Assembly (NCBI GenBank): GCA_032871835.1
Contig: CM065295.1
Location: 38,996,360-39,060,359, forward strand
Direction: 5' to 3'
Source: Dipteronia dyeriana
Lineage: Eukaryota; Streptophyta; Magnoliopsida; Sapindales; Sapindaceae
Length of the DNA: 64,000 nucleotides
The position numbers and the translations under genes are program-made. This document shows positions 22,245 through 32,239 of the stretch, piece by piece. The stretch's first letter is position 1. Every line of letters starts with the position of its first letter. The notes under the pieces are model-generated. The model was not told where the DNA came from. It saw nothing but the letters and a program-made list of their open reading frames with translations, and made no database searches.

Positions 22245-22570
22245 TAAAGCCAGTTTAATAAGATACTTGGCGTTAAAAGTAGCTCCTGGTAACAAAACCA
22301 GGTTTAATAAGATACTCGGTGAAGTTAATCAGACAAAATTAGTCAGTTTAATAAGATACTTGGCACATAGATTGTATTAGCTAGTTTAACGAGATACTTG
22401 ACAGTGCATTAGCCAGTTTAATAAGATACTTGGCACAAAAAGAATACATTATCCAGTTTATCAAGATTTGGCAGAGATTGCGTTTGCCAGTTCAATAAGA
22501 CACTCAACGTTAGAAGCAACCCCAAATAATAAAACCAAGTTAGATAAGATATTCGGTACTCGGTACTCGG
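22245..22570 (+). repeat. degenerate repeat of a GTTTAATAAGATACT motif
   Basis: About eight copies of CCAGTTTAATAAGATACTTG or close variants are spaced irregularly at 40-60 bp. Several are flanked by GCCA and TGGC, so each can fold as a small hairpin with the motif in the loop. It lies just upstream of the 3' end of the antisense gene of Tat-A. Confidence 0.8.
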
Positions 22571-22773
22571 TGAAATTTCGTATGTAATGAGTCGGAATAA
22601 ACCACTTGGTTTTCTGAAATTAAATAGTTCACATTACTTTCATTGATAAAAATCGATTTTTACAAAAGTGAATCTTTACAAAAATGACTAAGGCTGGGAA
22701 GAGGATTTGGAACTATTGCCGATGCTCGGGTCAGGCACCATTTCATACTCACGGAGGAGACTTCATTTGAAGG

Positions 22774-24001
22774 TCAAGCAATTGTGTCGACCGAATCATC
22801 CATCCACTCGCTGTAATCTAATCCAGGGATCAGGCCAACATCAGTCGTCGAACCTTCTACGCCGGATTCTTGATTGGCATAGAAGATCGAGAGAAAATGC
22901 TCTGACGAAACCTCCAGATGCATAGAGTGGGTCTCTTTACCTCGGTTGCGGCAATAAGCTCTCCACTCTTTCATCTGAGTACGAAGAGATTCTAGGGACC
23001 AGTCCATGTGGTTCTTGATCGACAGCTCCCAGTTGGTTTGGGCTTTTTTAGTTGCCCGATTCTTAACCTTAAAAAATTTGCCAGCTGAAATTCCCGAAGG
23101 AGAAGGGCGTCATAAGCTGGGGATCTTTTAAAATGATAGACCCCCTGGACTTCAAGTTCCAGCCTGGTCTCCTTGGATAGGGACTCGACCGTCAAAGCTT
23201 GGCGTTCCAAGTCTTCAATCTTTTGTTCATAGGACTACTTGGACTGCTCAGCTTCCTGTTCGGCTTTGAGCATCGATTCCTGGGCAGAAGACAATAAGTT
23301 TTGAAGCGATATAGCCTTTTCCTCTGCTAAAGAAGCTCTTTCCTCGGCTTCCACTTGCTTAGCCAAACAATGGTCGGTAAACATCTGAGTAGATATCACC
23401 TTCTTTTGATAAGCCGATTCAACCCGAGCACGACTATCCTCACTCTCCTTCAGCTGAGCTTCAATACACCTTATTCGATCGGCTTGATGTTGTTGCGTCT
23501 GAACCAACTTAGCAAACTCGACCACCATCTACAATGAAGTTTAACTAAAAATATATATAAAAAAAGGTTGGGAATAAAACTTACATAAGATGCGCCGTTA
23601 AAAATATTATGAAGACGGCTCGTTAAAGAAGCATCCCCGAACTGGCTCTAGTAATCATCCCCGATGAAAGCCCGACCAGATGACATCACCCTCAACATAT
23701 CTTGGGGAAAAGGATAGGAAGGATCTCTCGAAGGTTCAGCCTTTACATCTTCAACCTCGGGAGGGAAGGAGCCATTGTTCTGATCAGAAGTTTCCGCTCC
23801 TGCTGATGCTTCAACGTGAACGCTCGGGGGAATCTCAAACTCGGTATCTTCATCACTCAATTCAATGAATGAAACTACCCGAGGGACCTTATGAGGATGA
23901 GCAGGAGAGTTGACTTCTTTCCGTTTATCAGCCCGAGTACGATGGAAGCTGAGATCAGGTTTGTTTCGGGGCTTTGACGATATGAGCACTCTCCTAATTT
24001 C
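22774..24001 (-). pseudogene. antisense gene (aORF) of Tat-A, C-terminal part
   Basis: On the strand opposite gag-pol, coding sequence runs from about 24,001 down to 22,774. The first block (23,989-23,585) is acidic and serine-rich (SFIELSDEDTEFEIPPSV). A possible 56-nt intron (23,584-23,529) has a GTAAG donor and TAG acceptor and keeps the frame; without splicing the frame is lost. The next block is a long coiled coil (RASLAEEKAISLQNLLSSAQ) continuing to EDLERQALTVESLSKETRLE after a stop at 23,235. A frame change near 23,040 leads to the C-terminus (EWMDDSVDTIA). A stop also occurs at 23,648. Tat elements often carry such an antisense ORF; its role is unknown. The N-terminal half is missing because another LTR begins at about 24,001. 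Confidence 0.75.
23529..23584 (-). other. putative 56-nt intron in the antisense gene
   Basis: Donor GTAAGTTTT and acceptor CATTGTAG, read on the minus strand. Exon 1 from the Met at 23,989 is exactly 135 codons to the donor, and exon 2 starts at a codon boundary (ATGGTGGTCG). The length is at the low limit for plant introns. Confidence 0.5.
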
Positions 24002-24084
24002 GTGAGGAAATAGGATTTATTGTCCATTAGAGAATCAACGGTACTTAAAGGATATATGTAATTAGAGGGGTATAATGGATATTA

Positions 24085-24394
24085 TGACCCAGCTCTAATT
24101 ATGAACTATTATAGAGGATCAGGCCATATGTAATAGCTATATCGATGGACATCGAGTAGTATCGGTCTATATAAAAGCGTCTACAGTTGAGAGAGTGTAG
24201 CTTCGGGTTTTTAGTGGAATAACACCGGGGTTAATAATCATGGAATATTAATTAAAGAGTTTAATTAATGATTCCGAAGATTATTGGAGCTCAAAATAAT
24301 GTGGGTCCATTAGGTCCCCTTGCTAGCCCGATCGATTTAGGTAACTAGGGCCACTGTTAATTAATTGGATTGTCTAATTAATTGTATTACAAAA

Positions 24395-24425
<31 letters not shown>

Positions 24426-25359
24426 TCTGGAATTAATTGAATAATGAGATTATATAATTAATGAATTTTAATAGTTAAATTAATTAAATAATTAAATTAT
24501 TTAATTATATTTATAATTATGAATTATTAATTAACTGTTAATTGGAGAACGTTAGTTGATATTTGGATTTAGGTGAAGATAAAATAATAGGATATTTTAT
24601 TTTTACTAAATCATTTATCTAAGTATTTGAATTTAAGTTTAAATTTAAAATACTTATTATCACTTTTAATATATTTGATATATTTGAAAAGGATAATTAA
24701 AAGATATATATCAATTAATAACACAAGAGATTGCATTTGATGTAAATTGGTGGGTCCACATGAAACAATAGTCAAAAGAAGAATTTGCATATTATGCAAA
24801 TACCTAATACCCACATAATATATAAAATGCAAGTTCAGGCGTAAGGAAAAGATTTAGAAAAAAAAGTTGATTTTTTGTGTGTACCAGATACACACGTAAA
24901 AAGGAAAAAAAACATAAGTTTTGCATAAGATGTAATTTATGTGTGCGTGAAATCAATACACCAAATTGAAAAGAAAGAGTTTCTTCAAGTATCTCTCTAC
25001 ATCCTCCATTCAAGTTCCTCAGACCGTGACGAGCCCACATCCAGGTACTAGTGCCGGGAGATAGCGAGAAAGATCGAGTGGTTCAGACAGGAGCACATCG
25101 TAAAGTGAAGAAGTCTCCAAATGTTGGTAAGAGTGGTTCAGACAGGAGCATATCATAATGTGAAGGAGCCTCCAAACGGTGGTAAGATTTTCTTCTTTTG
25201 ATTATATTGATTACAATTTCCGGTGTTTACATATTGTATGTATTAGTTCCAAAAAATAATTACGATTCCAAGTTCACTGGTCCCAGATACATATTATGAT
25301 TTGTATTAAAAATTTTAAAAGCTAGTTCCGCTGCGTAACCGGTGAACGGGGTTCCAACA
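24085..25359 (+). mobile_element. solo LTR, ~1.27 kb
   Basis: The right end is clear: TTCCGCTGCGTAACCGGTGA and then GGGGTTCCAACA is a copia-type LTR terminus, not followed by a primer binding site. TATTA follows at 25,360-25,364 and also precedes TGACCC at 24,080-24,084, suggesting insertion there. An alternative left end is the TATTGGAGCTC at about 24,281, which looks more like a typical LTR start but lacks a perfect duplication. Inside are a (TA)n run (24,398-24,425), an ATATATAAAA box near 24,819, and a 55-bp tandem duplication. Confidence 0.55.
25076..25185 (+). repeat. 55-bp tandem duplication in the solo LTR
   Basis: GAGTGGTTCAGACAGGAGCA starts at 25,076 and again at 25,131. Copies differ at about eight positions. 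The unit lies in the transcribed end of the LTR. Confidence 0.9.
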
Positions 25360-26185
25360 TATTAGTAATCTCCAAGAGCTCATAGACCGCCTATAGTTCT
25401 CCAAGTTGCCATATTTACTCATATGACCACATTTTGAACTTGGATATTTTGATTTGTCCAGAAGTCTTGCTTCAATAGACACTACTGAAAACTTAATATT
25501 AAGATTTAATATCCAATACCTCAAAACATCCATATGATGATATTCTACTCTTATTTAATAAATAGAGCCACGATGTCCATATCTATAAATGAAGTCCTCT
25601 ATCGATTAACAAATGAATACCACCAAACTATCGAGGATAGACTATGCCATATAATCGTACTCATTGATAGCTCAAATGATAACATATGCAACCATAAGTC
25701 CATCATTTATCTCAGGATTGAGATAGACTCTCCGATTGTCTTCAAGTGAAAACTTTTATCCATTGACGGTTCTAGATAAAGTATTTCACTGTGATCCAGT
25801 TCAATACACCCAGTGCACTAGATTCTTTTGCCCAAAGACACCACACTTTGATGATTTTAGACTCATCATAACACATTTGATCCCACTCAAATGCTAGCAA
25901 AAGAATCTACAACTTTGACAAGATAAAGGCGCCCAACCTTTATCTTAAGTTTGAAATATTATTCAAAACTAACTAAAGAATTGTGTCCACCTCATACATA
26001 TCTAGATGTATGAATAATTCTTCTTTTCTCATAGTCTTTTGACCTTACGATTATTTACTTTTGACAATTATAATAATTAAACTATAAATGCTATAAGATA
26101 TGTTAAACTAGAAATCACTTTATTAGTAAGAAAAGATTGTCAAATACATTATTATACTCTTGCTATCGAGCATACTCCCAACAAG

Positions 26186-27845
26186 GTCAACATGAGAGAC
26201 TGTGAGAAGAAGGAGAGAGAGAGTTAGAGAGAGAGAGAGAGTGATGGGTTGAGAAAGAGAGGAGAGAGAGAGTTTTATTTATTTGGGTGCCAACCGGTGT
26301 AACTGGTATCCAGTCAAATAAAATTTTGTGTTTTTATATTTTATCTAGTTCAAAAATTTTAACACTTATGTTGTACGGTACAACGCAACTCACTTATTTG
26401 TACCGTAACAAGACCCCACAACACGATATTTACAGGCTTGGGTTAAATCTTATTAGGCTCGGGTCACTAACGGGTTAACATGTTAAACCTGATAAGTAAA
26501 CGGGTCATATTTGGGTTGAACCCCTCATAACCCCCTAACTTATTTAACATGATTAAAAGGGTGCATTCAATGTAGAATTCGTTGGAGTTGGATGAATTTG
26601 TTTTAAGTGATGGATTTTGGTAGAAATCACAAATCTCATATCCTCCGTATAGATTTTGTTAGATTTTTATAAAGAGTTGATTGAACTTTGTTGGACTTTT
26701 ACATAATAGTTGTATGGAATTAGATGGACTTTTATAAAGAGTTGATTGAACTTTGTTGGATTTTTGTAAAGAAATCTAGGCGGGCCAGATCCCCTAGTCA
26801 TGGTTCAATTTTACACCAATTATGATTTTTCCTCCGTTTTAGTATAATTATACATATAACTATATAAGGAGGATAAATTGTGTAATTAGCCTTATTATTA
26901 TGGTATCTTAGCATAAAGTTAAAACATATTCATTTGTATGATCAAATGTCAGCATAAATCATAAATTTTGCATTACATGTACTCTATATTTCTATCTATA
27001 TCTCTTCAAGCTCTTTTTCTTTTCCTTTTTTTAATAATACCTCTATATGAAATGGAGGCTCCATTTATAGAAGCTTGAATAGAGATGGATCTTTCTAAAT
27101 ATCTACATGCTTCTTTTTTTTCTCTTTTTTTTTTATGTTTCTAGATTTCTTCAAACTGATTCAAATTATTTAAAAAAAAAAAGCTGTAAACTTTATTAAA
27201 CAAGAAAGCAAGGAAGAACCTAACAACACTACAAGAGAAGCAAGGATTCAATTTTTTTTTACAAATATTTTGTTTGTTAATAATGATTGAGATTGTCTAA
27301 TGAATGGAAAAGATTAGATCCCCACCATCCTATTTATAGGAAAATTAATTATGTATTTTTTAAACAAATAATAATGATTTATGTAATTAATAAGAAAATA
27401 GACTTTTTTCCCTAGATGGTTAAGTTCTAAAAGAAATCAACTGATGATAGAGAACGTTAATGTAATTTTAAACAAAAGTTGCTTATGTATATAATTAGTA
27501 CAAGTGTCAGTGGTTTTTGTACTAGTTTTCCAAAATTTTATAATGTATGGTAAATCTCAGTTACATACCACTCTTAAATTTTGTCTGAAACGCCTCTCAA
27601 TTTGGCAAGAAAACACTTCAAAAAATAAAAAAATGGGTAAGAAAAAAGCCATCAAATGAAAATAATAAAGTTAAACATATTCATTTGTATTTTGATCAAA
27701 TCTCGATCGGCATAAATCATTGTATTTTGCTTTAGATATAAAATTCATGCAAGGGTTTTAAGCTTTTGCACCTTACTATTTCATTATACATAAAATTGAA
27801 GTTCTCTCTGTATATAAAATTAATGATAATGATGATGATGAACAG
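26186..27845. other. end of the giant RBOH intron
   Basis: Contains a (GA)n-rich tract at 26,206-26,275 and two near-identical stretches around TTTTATAAAGAGTTGATTGA (about 26,658 and 26,728). A MITE-like start (GGGTGCATTCAATG, about 26,560) has no partner end. No ORF with coding character. It ends at the AACAG acceptor before 27,846. Confidence 0.5.
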
Positions 27846-27885
27846 TTTGCAAATATTATTAATCGACGGACCATATGGAGCACCA
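27846..27885 (+). pseudogene. RBOH relic, exon 5 left part
   Basis: The exon starts after an AACAG acceptor and encodes LQILLIDGPYGAP, the first NADPH-binding segment of RBOH enzymes (family form: LIDGPYGAPAQDY). It stops at GCACCA, where a 3.46-kb LTR block is inserted. The same codon resumes at 31,343. The donor at 11,874 and this acceptor keep the reading frame, so the 16-kb stretch between is one intron enlarged by insertions. Confidence 0.88.
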
Positions 27886-28520
27886 TGTCACGGGGTGAGA
27901 TTTCATATAGGCACACCCGTGCGGCACTTAGGCAACTTCCGTGGAAATGTTGCTTAGTAAGCCTTGTAAGAGAGACACTCGGGCAAGTTCTTGGATGAAC
28001 GTTGCCAAGTGTGAAGATACGGAAGCGATTTAGAGTGGGGAGAGTCAGGAGAGGGTTGAAATGGAGAGCCCGGAGGCAGAGGATCGGTGGGACTTACGAA
28101 GGAAGACCACGATGCTTTGGATCACTAGAATGCTCACAAATACTCTCAAAGGAAGAGTTGTATTAATGAAAGAATTCTAGAATGGTTTACAAATGAGAGG
28201 GGTTGGCTATTTATAAGTGAGCCACCTCCTTAAGGAATGTTCTAGACTAATCTAGTCTAATAGTGGAGATTAAGTCTCCAAAATATTCTACACCTAACTA
28301 GAATACTCTACATGTATTTACATGCCTTTACAAGGTTCTAGACTATTCTACACCTATCTAGCCAAGAACAAGAATGGTGTAGAGATGGTTGAGTTGCTAC
28401 AGACTTCTAGAAGCTTGACCAATATTGGAATTGTGGAGAGGTCTCTAGAATCTTCAAGGAGCTGGGCAAAATAAGGGCCTTTGTTGGACTCATGGGCTTA
28501 TAAGCTTTCGGCCCGTGACA
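27886..28520 (-). repeat. LTR 1 of the tandem element (3' LTR)
   Basis: 635 bp, ends TGTCACGGGG and GCCCGTGACA. It is preceded on the minus strand by the polypurine tract at about 28,521-28,533. Similar to LTRs 2 and 3 along its whole length, with scattered substitutions. Confidence 0.9.
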
Positions 28521-29297
28521 TCCTCCCCCACCTAAGTTCGCAACGTCCTCGTTGCATGGGCGCTGAGTATGTTGGAGTTGGCCACAAGTTAGGTCATTCG
28601 TGTGGAAGGTCTTGGGTTTGGGAAGCCTCCCTTGAGAGACCGAATTCGAGTCTCGCATCTTTTGCTTGACATAAGTGGGCTAGCTAGGTTTCAAAGGTGA
28701 TCCAGCATCTCGGGTGCCTTCTCTCGGTGCCTTCGATGGCTTTTCATGGCTTACACACTTCTTACTCCTTCGAATGCCTACGGTCGACTAGTTCTGTGGA
28801 GAAGTGGGAGAACTGGGTGACTCCTCAAGCTTTGCGGCGGGCTGCATCCTTAGCTCGGTGCAAGTGGGCTTGCTTGGCTTTGAAGGTGATCCAGCATCTC
28901 GGGTGCCTTCTCTCAGTGCCTTCGATCTCCTCCCATAGCTTCACGCTTCCTGCTATTTCGAATGTCCCTGGACGTTACGTCCTGTAGAGAGGAGGGAGAG
29001 CTGGGTGTCTCCTCGAGTCATGTTACGGATGGCATCCTACATGGCTCGGGCAGGGATTCCTTCTGGGTGGAGAGTGCCTTGGACTTACTTTGAATGTTGT
29101 GGGAGCGTTGGTCGCCACGAACAAGTGTTTGGATTTTGAATCGATCAACTTTGCTATCGAAGGGTGTGGCTCGTGCTAGTTGTGACTGCTCTATGATGGC
29201 AACTTCGCTATCAGAGTGCATGACTCGTGCTAGCTGTGATTGCCTAGTAACGGGCTCTGAACACTGCTGCTTGGAACCGACCTGCTCTAATACCACT
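28521..29297 (-). pseudogene. internal region 1 with broken 239-codon ORF
   Basis: Counterpart of the ORF at 29,990-30,709. It starts on the minus strand at 29,296 and is stopped at about 29,018 by a CGA-to-TGA change (copy 2 has Arg). Downstream the frame is lost again by small indels, but the Ser/Pro-rich repeat sequence is recognisable to about 28,560. See the intact copy for content. Confidence 0.8.
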
Positions 29298-29932
29298 TGT
29301 CACGGGGTGAGATTTCATCTAGGCACACCAGTGCGGTGCTTAAGCAACTTTCATGGGAATGTTGCTAAGTAAGCCTTGTAAGAGGGACACTCAGAAAAGT
29401 TCTTGGATAAAGGTTGCCAAGTTTGAAGATGCTAAAGCGATTTAGAATGGCGAGAGTCGGGAGAGGGTTGAAATGGGAAGCCCGGAGATAGGGGATTGGT
29501 AGGACTTTCGAAGGAAGACCACGATGCTCTGGATCACTATAATGCTCACAAATACTCTCACAGGAAGAGTTGTATTAATGAAAGAATTCTAGGATGGTTT
29601 ACAAATGAGAGGGGTTAGCTATTTATAAGTGAGCCACCTCTTTAAGGAATGTTTTAGACTAATCTAGTCTAATAGTGGAGATTAAGTCTCCAGGATATTC
29701 TACACCTAACTAAAATACTCTACATGTATTTACATGCCTTTACAAGGTTCTAGACTATTCTACACCTATCAAGCTAAGTACAAGAATGGTGTAGATATGG
29801 TTGAGTTGCTAGAGACTTCCAGAAGCTTGACCAATATTGTAATTGCTGAGAGGTCTCTAGAATCTTCCAAGAGATAGGCAGAGTAAGAGCCTTTGTTGGA
29901 CTCCTGGGCTTGTAAGCTTACGGCCCATAGCA
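29298..29932 (-). repeat. LTR 2 of the tandem element (shared middle LTR)
   Basis: 635 bp. Its TG-side end on the minus strand has decayed (CCCATAGCA instead of CCCGTGACA). It serves as the 3' LTR of one unit and the 5' LTR of the other. Confidence 0.9.
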
Positions 29933-29989
29933 TCCTCTCCTACCTAAGTTTACAACGTCCTCATTACGTAGGCATTGAGTATGTTGGAG

Positions 29990-30709
29990 TTAGCCACAAG
30001 CTGGGTCATTCGTGCAGAAGGTCTTCGGCTTAGGAAGCCTCCCATGAGAGACCGAATTTGAGTCTCGCATCCTTTGCTTGACGTAAGTGGGCTGGCTAGG
30101 TTTTGAAGGTGATCCAGCATCTCGAGTGCCTTCTCTCGGTGCCTTCGTTAGCTTCCTATGGTTTACACACTTCTTGCTCCTTCGAATGCCTACAGTCAGC
30201 TGGTTCTGTGGAGAAGTTGGAGAACTAGGTAACTCCTTAAGCTTTGCGGCGGGTTGCATCCTTAGCTCGGTGCAAGTGGGCTTGCTTGGCTTTGAAGGTG
30301 ATCCAGCATCTCGGGTGCCTTCTCTCAGTGCCTTCGATCGCCTCATATGGCTTGCACGCTTCCTGCTATTTCGAATGTCCCTGGGCGTTACGTCCTGTAG
30401 AGAGGAGGGAGAACTGGGTGTCTCCTCGAGTCGTGTTACGGATGGCATCCTGCATGGCTCGGGCAGGGATTCCACCTGGATGGAGAGTGCCTTGGACTTG
30501 CTTTGCATGTTGTGGGAGCGTTGGTCACTACGAACAAGTGTTTGGATTTTGAATCGATCAACTTCGCTATCGGAGGGCGTGGCTCGTGCTAGCTGTGACT
30601 GTTCTATGGTGGCAACTTCACTATCAGAGTGCATGACTCGTGCTAGTTGTGATTGCCTAGTAACGGGCTCTGAACACTGCTGCTTGGAACCGACTTGCTC
30701 TATTACCAC
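29990..30709 (-). CDS. 239-aa repeat-containing protein of the short LTR element
   Basis: An open frame of 239 codons fills most of internal region 2. It begins at an ATG that overlaps the primer binding site (MVIEQVGSKQQCSEPV). The product is basic and rich in Ser, Lys, Arg and Pro. A short repeat comes first: SQLARVMHSDSEV, then SQLARATPSDSEV. A longer one of about 64 residues occurs twice; both copies contain REGTRDAGSPSKPS (about residues 130 and 195). I see no zinc knuckle, protease, RT or integrase motif and no transmembrane segment. It does not look like a standard gag. Whether it is translated is unknown. The broken copy at 28,521-29,297 shows that the frame belongs to the element. 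It could be chance openness on a CG-rich repeat, but the length and the repeat structure argue for a former gene. Confidence 0.5.
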   Translation of the reverse strand: MVIEQVGSKQQCSEPVTRQSQLARVMHSDSEVATIEQSQLARATPSDSEVDRFKIQTLVRSDQRSHNMQSKSKALSIQVESLPEPCRMPSVTRLEETPSSPSSLQDVTPRDIRNSRKRASHMRRSKALREGTRDAGSPSKPSKPTCTELRMQPAAKLKELPSSPTSPQNQLTVGIRRSKKCVNHRKLTKAPREGTRDAGSPSKPSQPTYVKQRMRDSNSVSHGRLPKPKTFCTNDPACG

Positions 30710-30710
30710 T

Positions 30711-31342
30711 TGTCACGGGGTGAGATTTCATCTAGGCACACCCGTCGGCACTTAGGCAACTTTCGTGGGAATGTTGCTAAGTAAGCTTTGTAAGAGGGAC
30801 ACTTGGGCAAGTTCTTGGATGAACGTTGCCAGGTGTGAAGATGCAGAAGCGATTTAGAGTAGGGAGAGTCGGGAGAGGGTTGAAATGGGGAGCCCGGAGA
30901 CAGAGGATCGGTGGGACTTACGAAAAAAGACCACGATGCTTTGGATCGCCTGAATGCTCACAAATACTCTTAAAGGAAGAGTAGTATTAATGAAACAATT
31001 TTAGGATGGTTTACAAATGATAGGGGTTGACTATATATAGGTGAGCCACCTCCTTAAGGAATGTTATAGACTAATCTAGTATAATAGTGGAGATTAAGTC
31101 TCCAGAATATTCTACACCTAACTTGAATACTCTACATGTATTTACATGCCTTTACAAGGCTCTAGACTATTCTACACCTATCTAGCTAAGTACAAGAATG
31201 GTGTAGATGGTTGAGTTGCTAGAGACTTCCAGAAACTTGACTAATGTTGGAATTGTGGAGAGGTCTCTAGAATCTTCCAGGAGCTGGGCAGAGTAAGGGT
31301 CTTTGTTGGACTCCTGGGCTTGTAAGCTTGCTGCCCGTGACA
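30711..31342 (-). repeat. LTR 3 of the tandem element (5' LTR)
   Basis: 632 bp, start on the minus strand TGTCACGGGC. It is followed on the minus strand by AG and the primer binding site (TGGTAATAGAGC). The plus-strand neighbour is ACCA and the continuing RBOH exon. Confidence 0.9.
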
Positions 31343-32239
31343 ACCAGCACAAGACTACAATCAATACGAGGTGGTATTGATAGTGGGTCTAGGAATCAGA
31401 GTGACTCCAATGATAAGCATAGTTAAGGACACAGTGAACAACATCAAAGCCATGGAAGAAGATGAATTGGCCTTAGAAAACGGCAGTGTTGCCTCGACAG
31501 CAATAACTACACCACTAAGAAGTTCGAGTCCTTTCAATTCATCATCATCGGGACCCAGAAGAATCAAAGACCATTTCAAAACTAGAAGGGCCTACTTCTA
31601 CTGGGACACTAGAGAATAGGGCTCTTTCGATTGGTTCAAAAAGGTCATGAACGAGGCTACCGAATTGGACCATAACAATGTCATTGAGCTTCACAACTAC
31701 TGCACCAGTGTTTATGAAGAAGAGGACGCTCGGTCTGCCCTCATCGCGATGCTGCAGTCCCTCAATCACGTCAAGAATGGTGTTGATATTATGTCTGGCA
31801 CGCGTGTCAAGTCCTATTTTGCCAAGACTAATTGGAGGAATGTCTACAAGCGGATTGCTTTCGACCACACCAATTCAAGAGTTGGTAAGTTCATTGATTT
31901 TATTTGGTTGATTTTTTTTTCGTTAATCGAGTTCCTTTTGGATAACTTTGCTAAATGTTGCTATGTTTTTCATGACTCACATTTTTATGTGCTTAATAAC
32001 AAATGTTGCTATGTTTTCATGACTCATGCACATTTTTATGTGCTTAATTTGGACTTTCTTTGCAAATGTATGAAATGGATAATCATCTTTTCTACAAAAC
32101 ATATATCAAAATGAGAAAGATGTATGAGTTTTATATATTAAGGGTGGGATGCGGGGCACCATCACTGACAAAGGAGTTATGCCAGCTAGCTTTGGATTTC
32201 TCTCACAAGACAAGCGCCAAGTTTGATTTCTTTAACTAA
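31343..32239 (+). pseudogene. RBOH relic, exon 5 right part and last exon
   Basis: The exon resumes with [18 protein letters not shown] and continues through [20 protein letters not shown], a Ser-rich loop, [13 protein letters not shown], a TAG stop at 31,617-31,619 (family: Gln), [40 protein letters not shown] and [15 protein letters not shown]. These are the NADPH-binding domain motifs of plant RBOH proteins. The GIG of the nucleotide-binding loop reads GIR. A GTAAGT donor at 31,885 and an acceptor near 32,142 lead to the last exon: [20 protein letters not shown], then KFDFFN and a TAA at 32,237-32,239. The usual VFYCG start and HKENF end are shortened. With the lesions upstream this is a clear pseudogene. 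Confidence 0.9.

Larger units (their letters stand above)
24002..26185 (-). mobile_element. older minus-strand copia-like LTR, interrupted
   Basis: Reading the minus strand from 26,185, the sequence starts TGTTGGGAGTATGCTCG and ends near CCTATTTCCTCA at about 24,002. The plus-strand insert 24,085-25,359 splits it. Without the insert the LTR would be about 0.9 kb. The start fits copia-type LTRs. No matching target duplication was found, and the left boundary coincides with truncation of the Tat-A antisense gene. The two outer pieces are assigned together by position and by the TATTA duplication of the insert. Confidence 0.45.
27886..31342 (-). mobile_element. tandem short LTR element: LTR-int-LTR-int-LTR
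   Basis: Three ~635-bp LTRs alternate with two ~777-bp internal regions. All are oriented minus: a primer binding site (TGGTATTAGAGCAGG on the minus strand, complementary to initiator tRNA-Met) adjoins the 29,298 and 30,711 LTR ends, and a polypurine tract (AGGTGGGGGAGGA) adjoins the 28,520 end. LTR termini are TGTCACGGG and CCCGTGACA. The block is flanked by ACCA at 27,882-27,885 and 31,343-31,346, inside an RBOH exon. A single unit (LTR-int-LTR) would be only about 2.05 kb, so this is a non-autonomous element of TRIM-like size. Unequal recombination between LTRs of sister copies explains the extra LTR-int unit. Confidence 0.9.

Noticed and set aside
26560..26790. MITE starting GGGTGCATTCAATG
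   Set aside because: No complementary end in the neighbourhood; only a local partial duplication is seen.
30087..30755. 222-codon plus-strand ORF
   Set aside because: It overlaps the 239-codon minus ORF. The minus frame starts at the primer binding site and shows repeats, so the plus frame is more likely a shadow.
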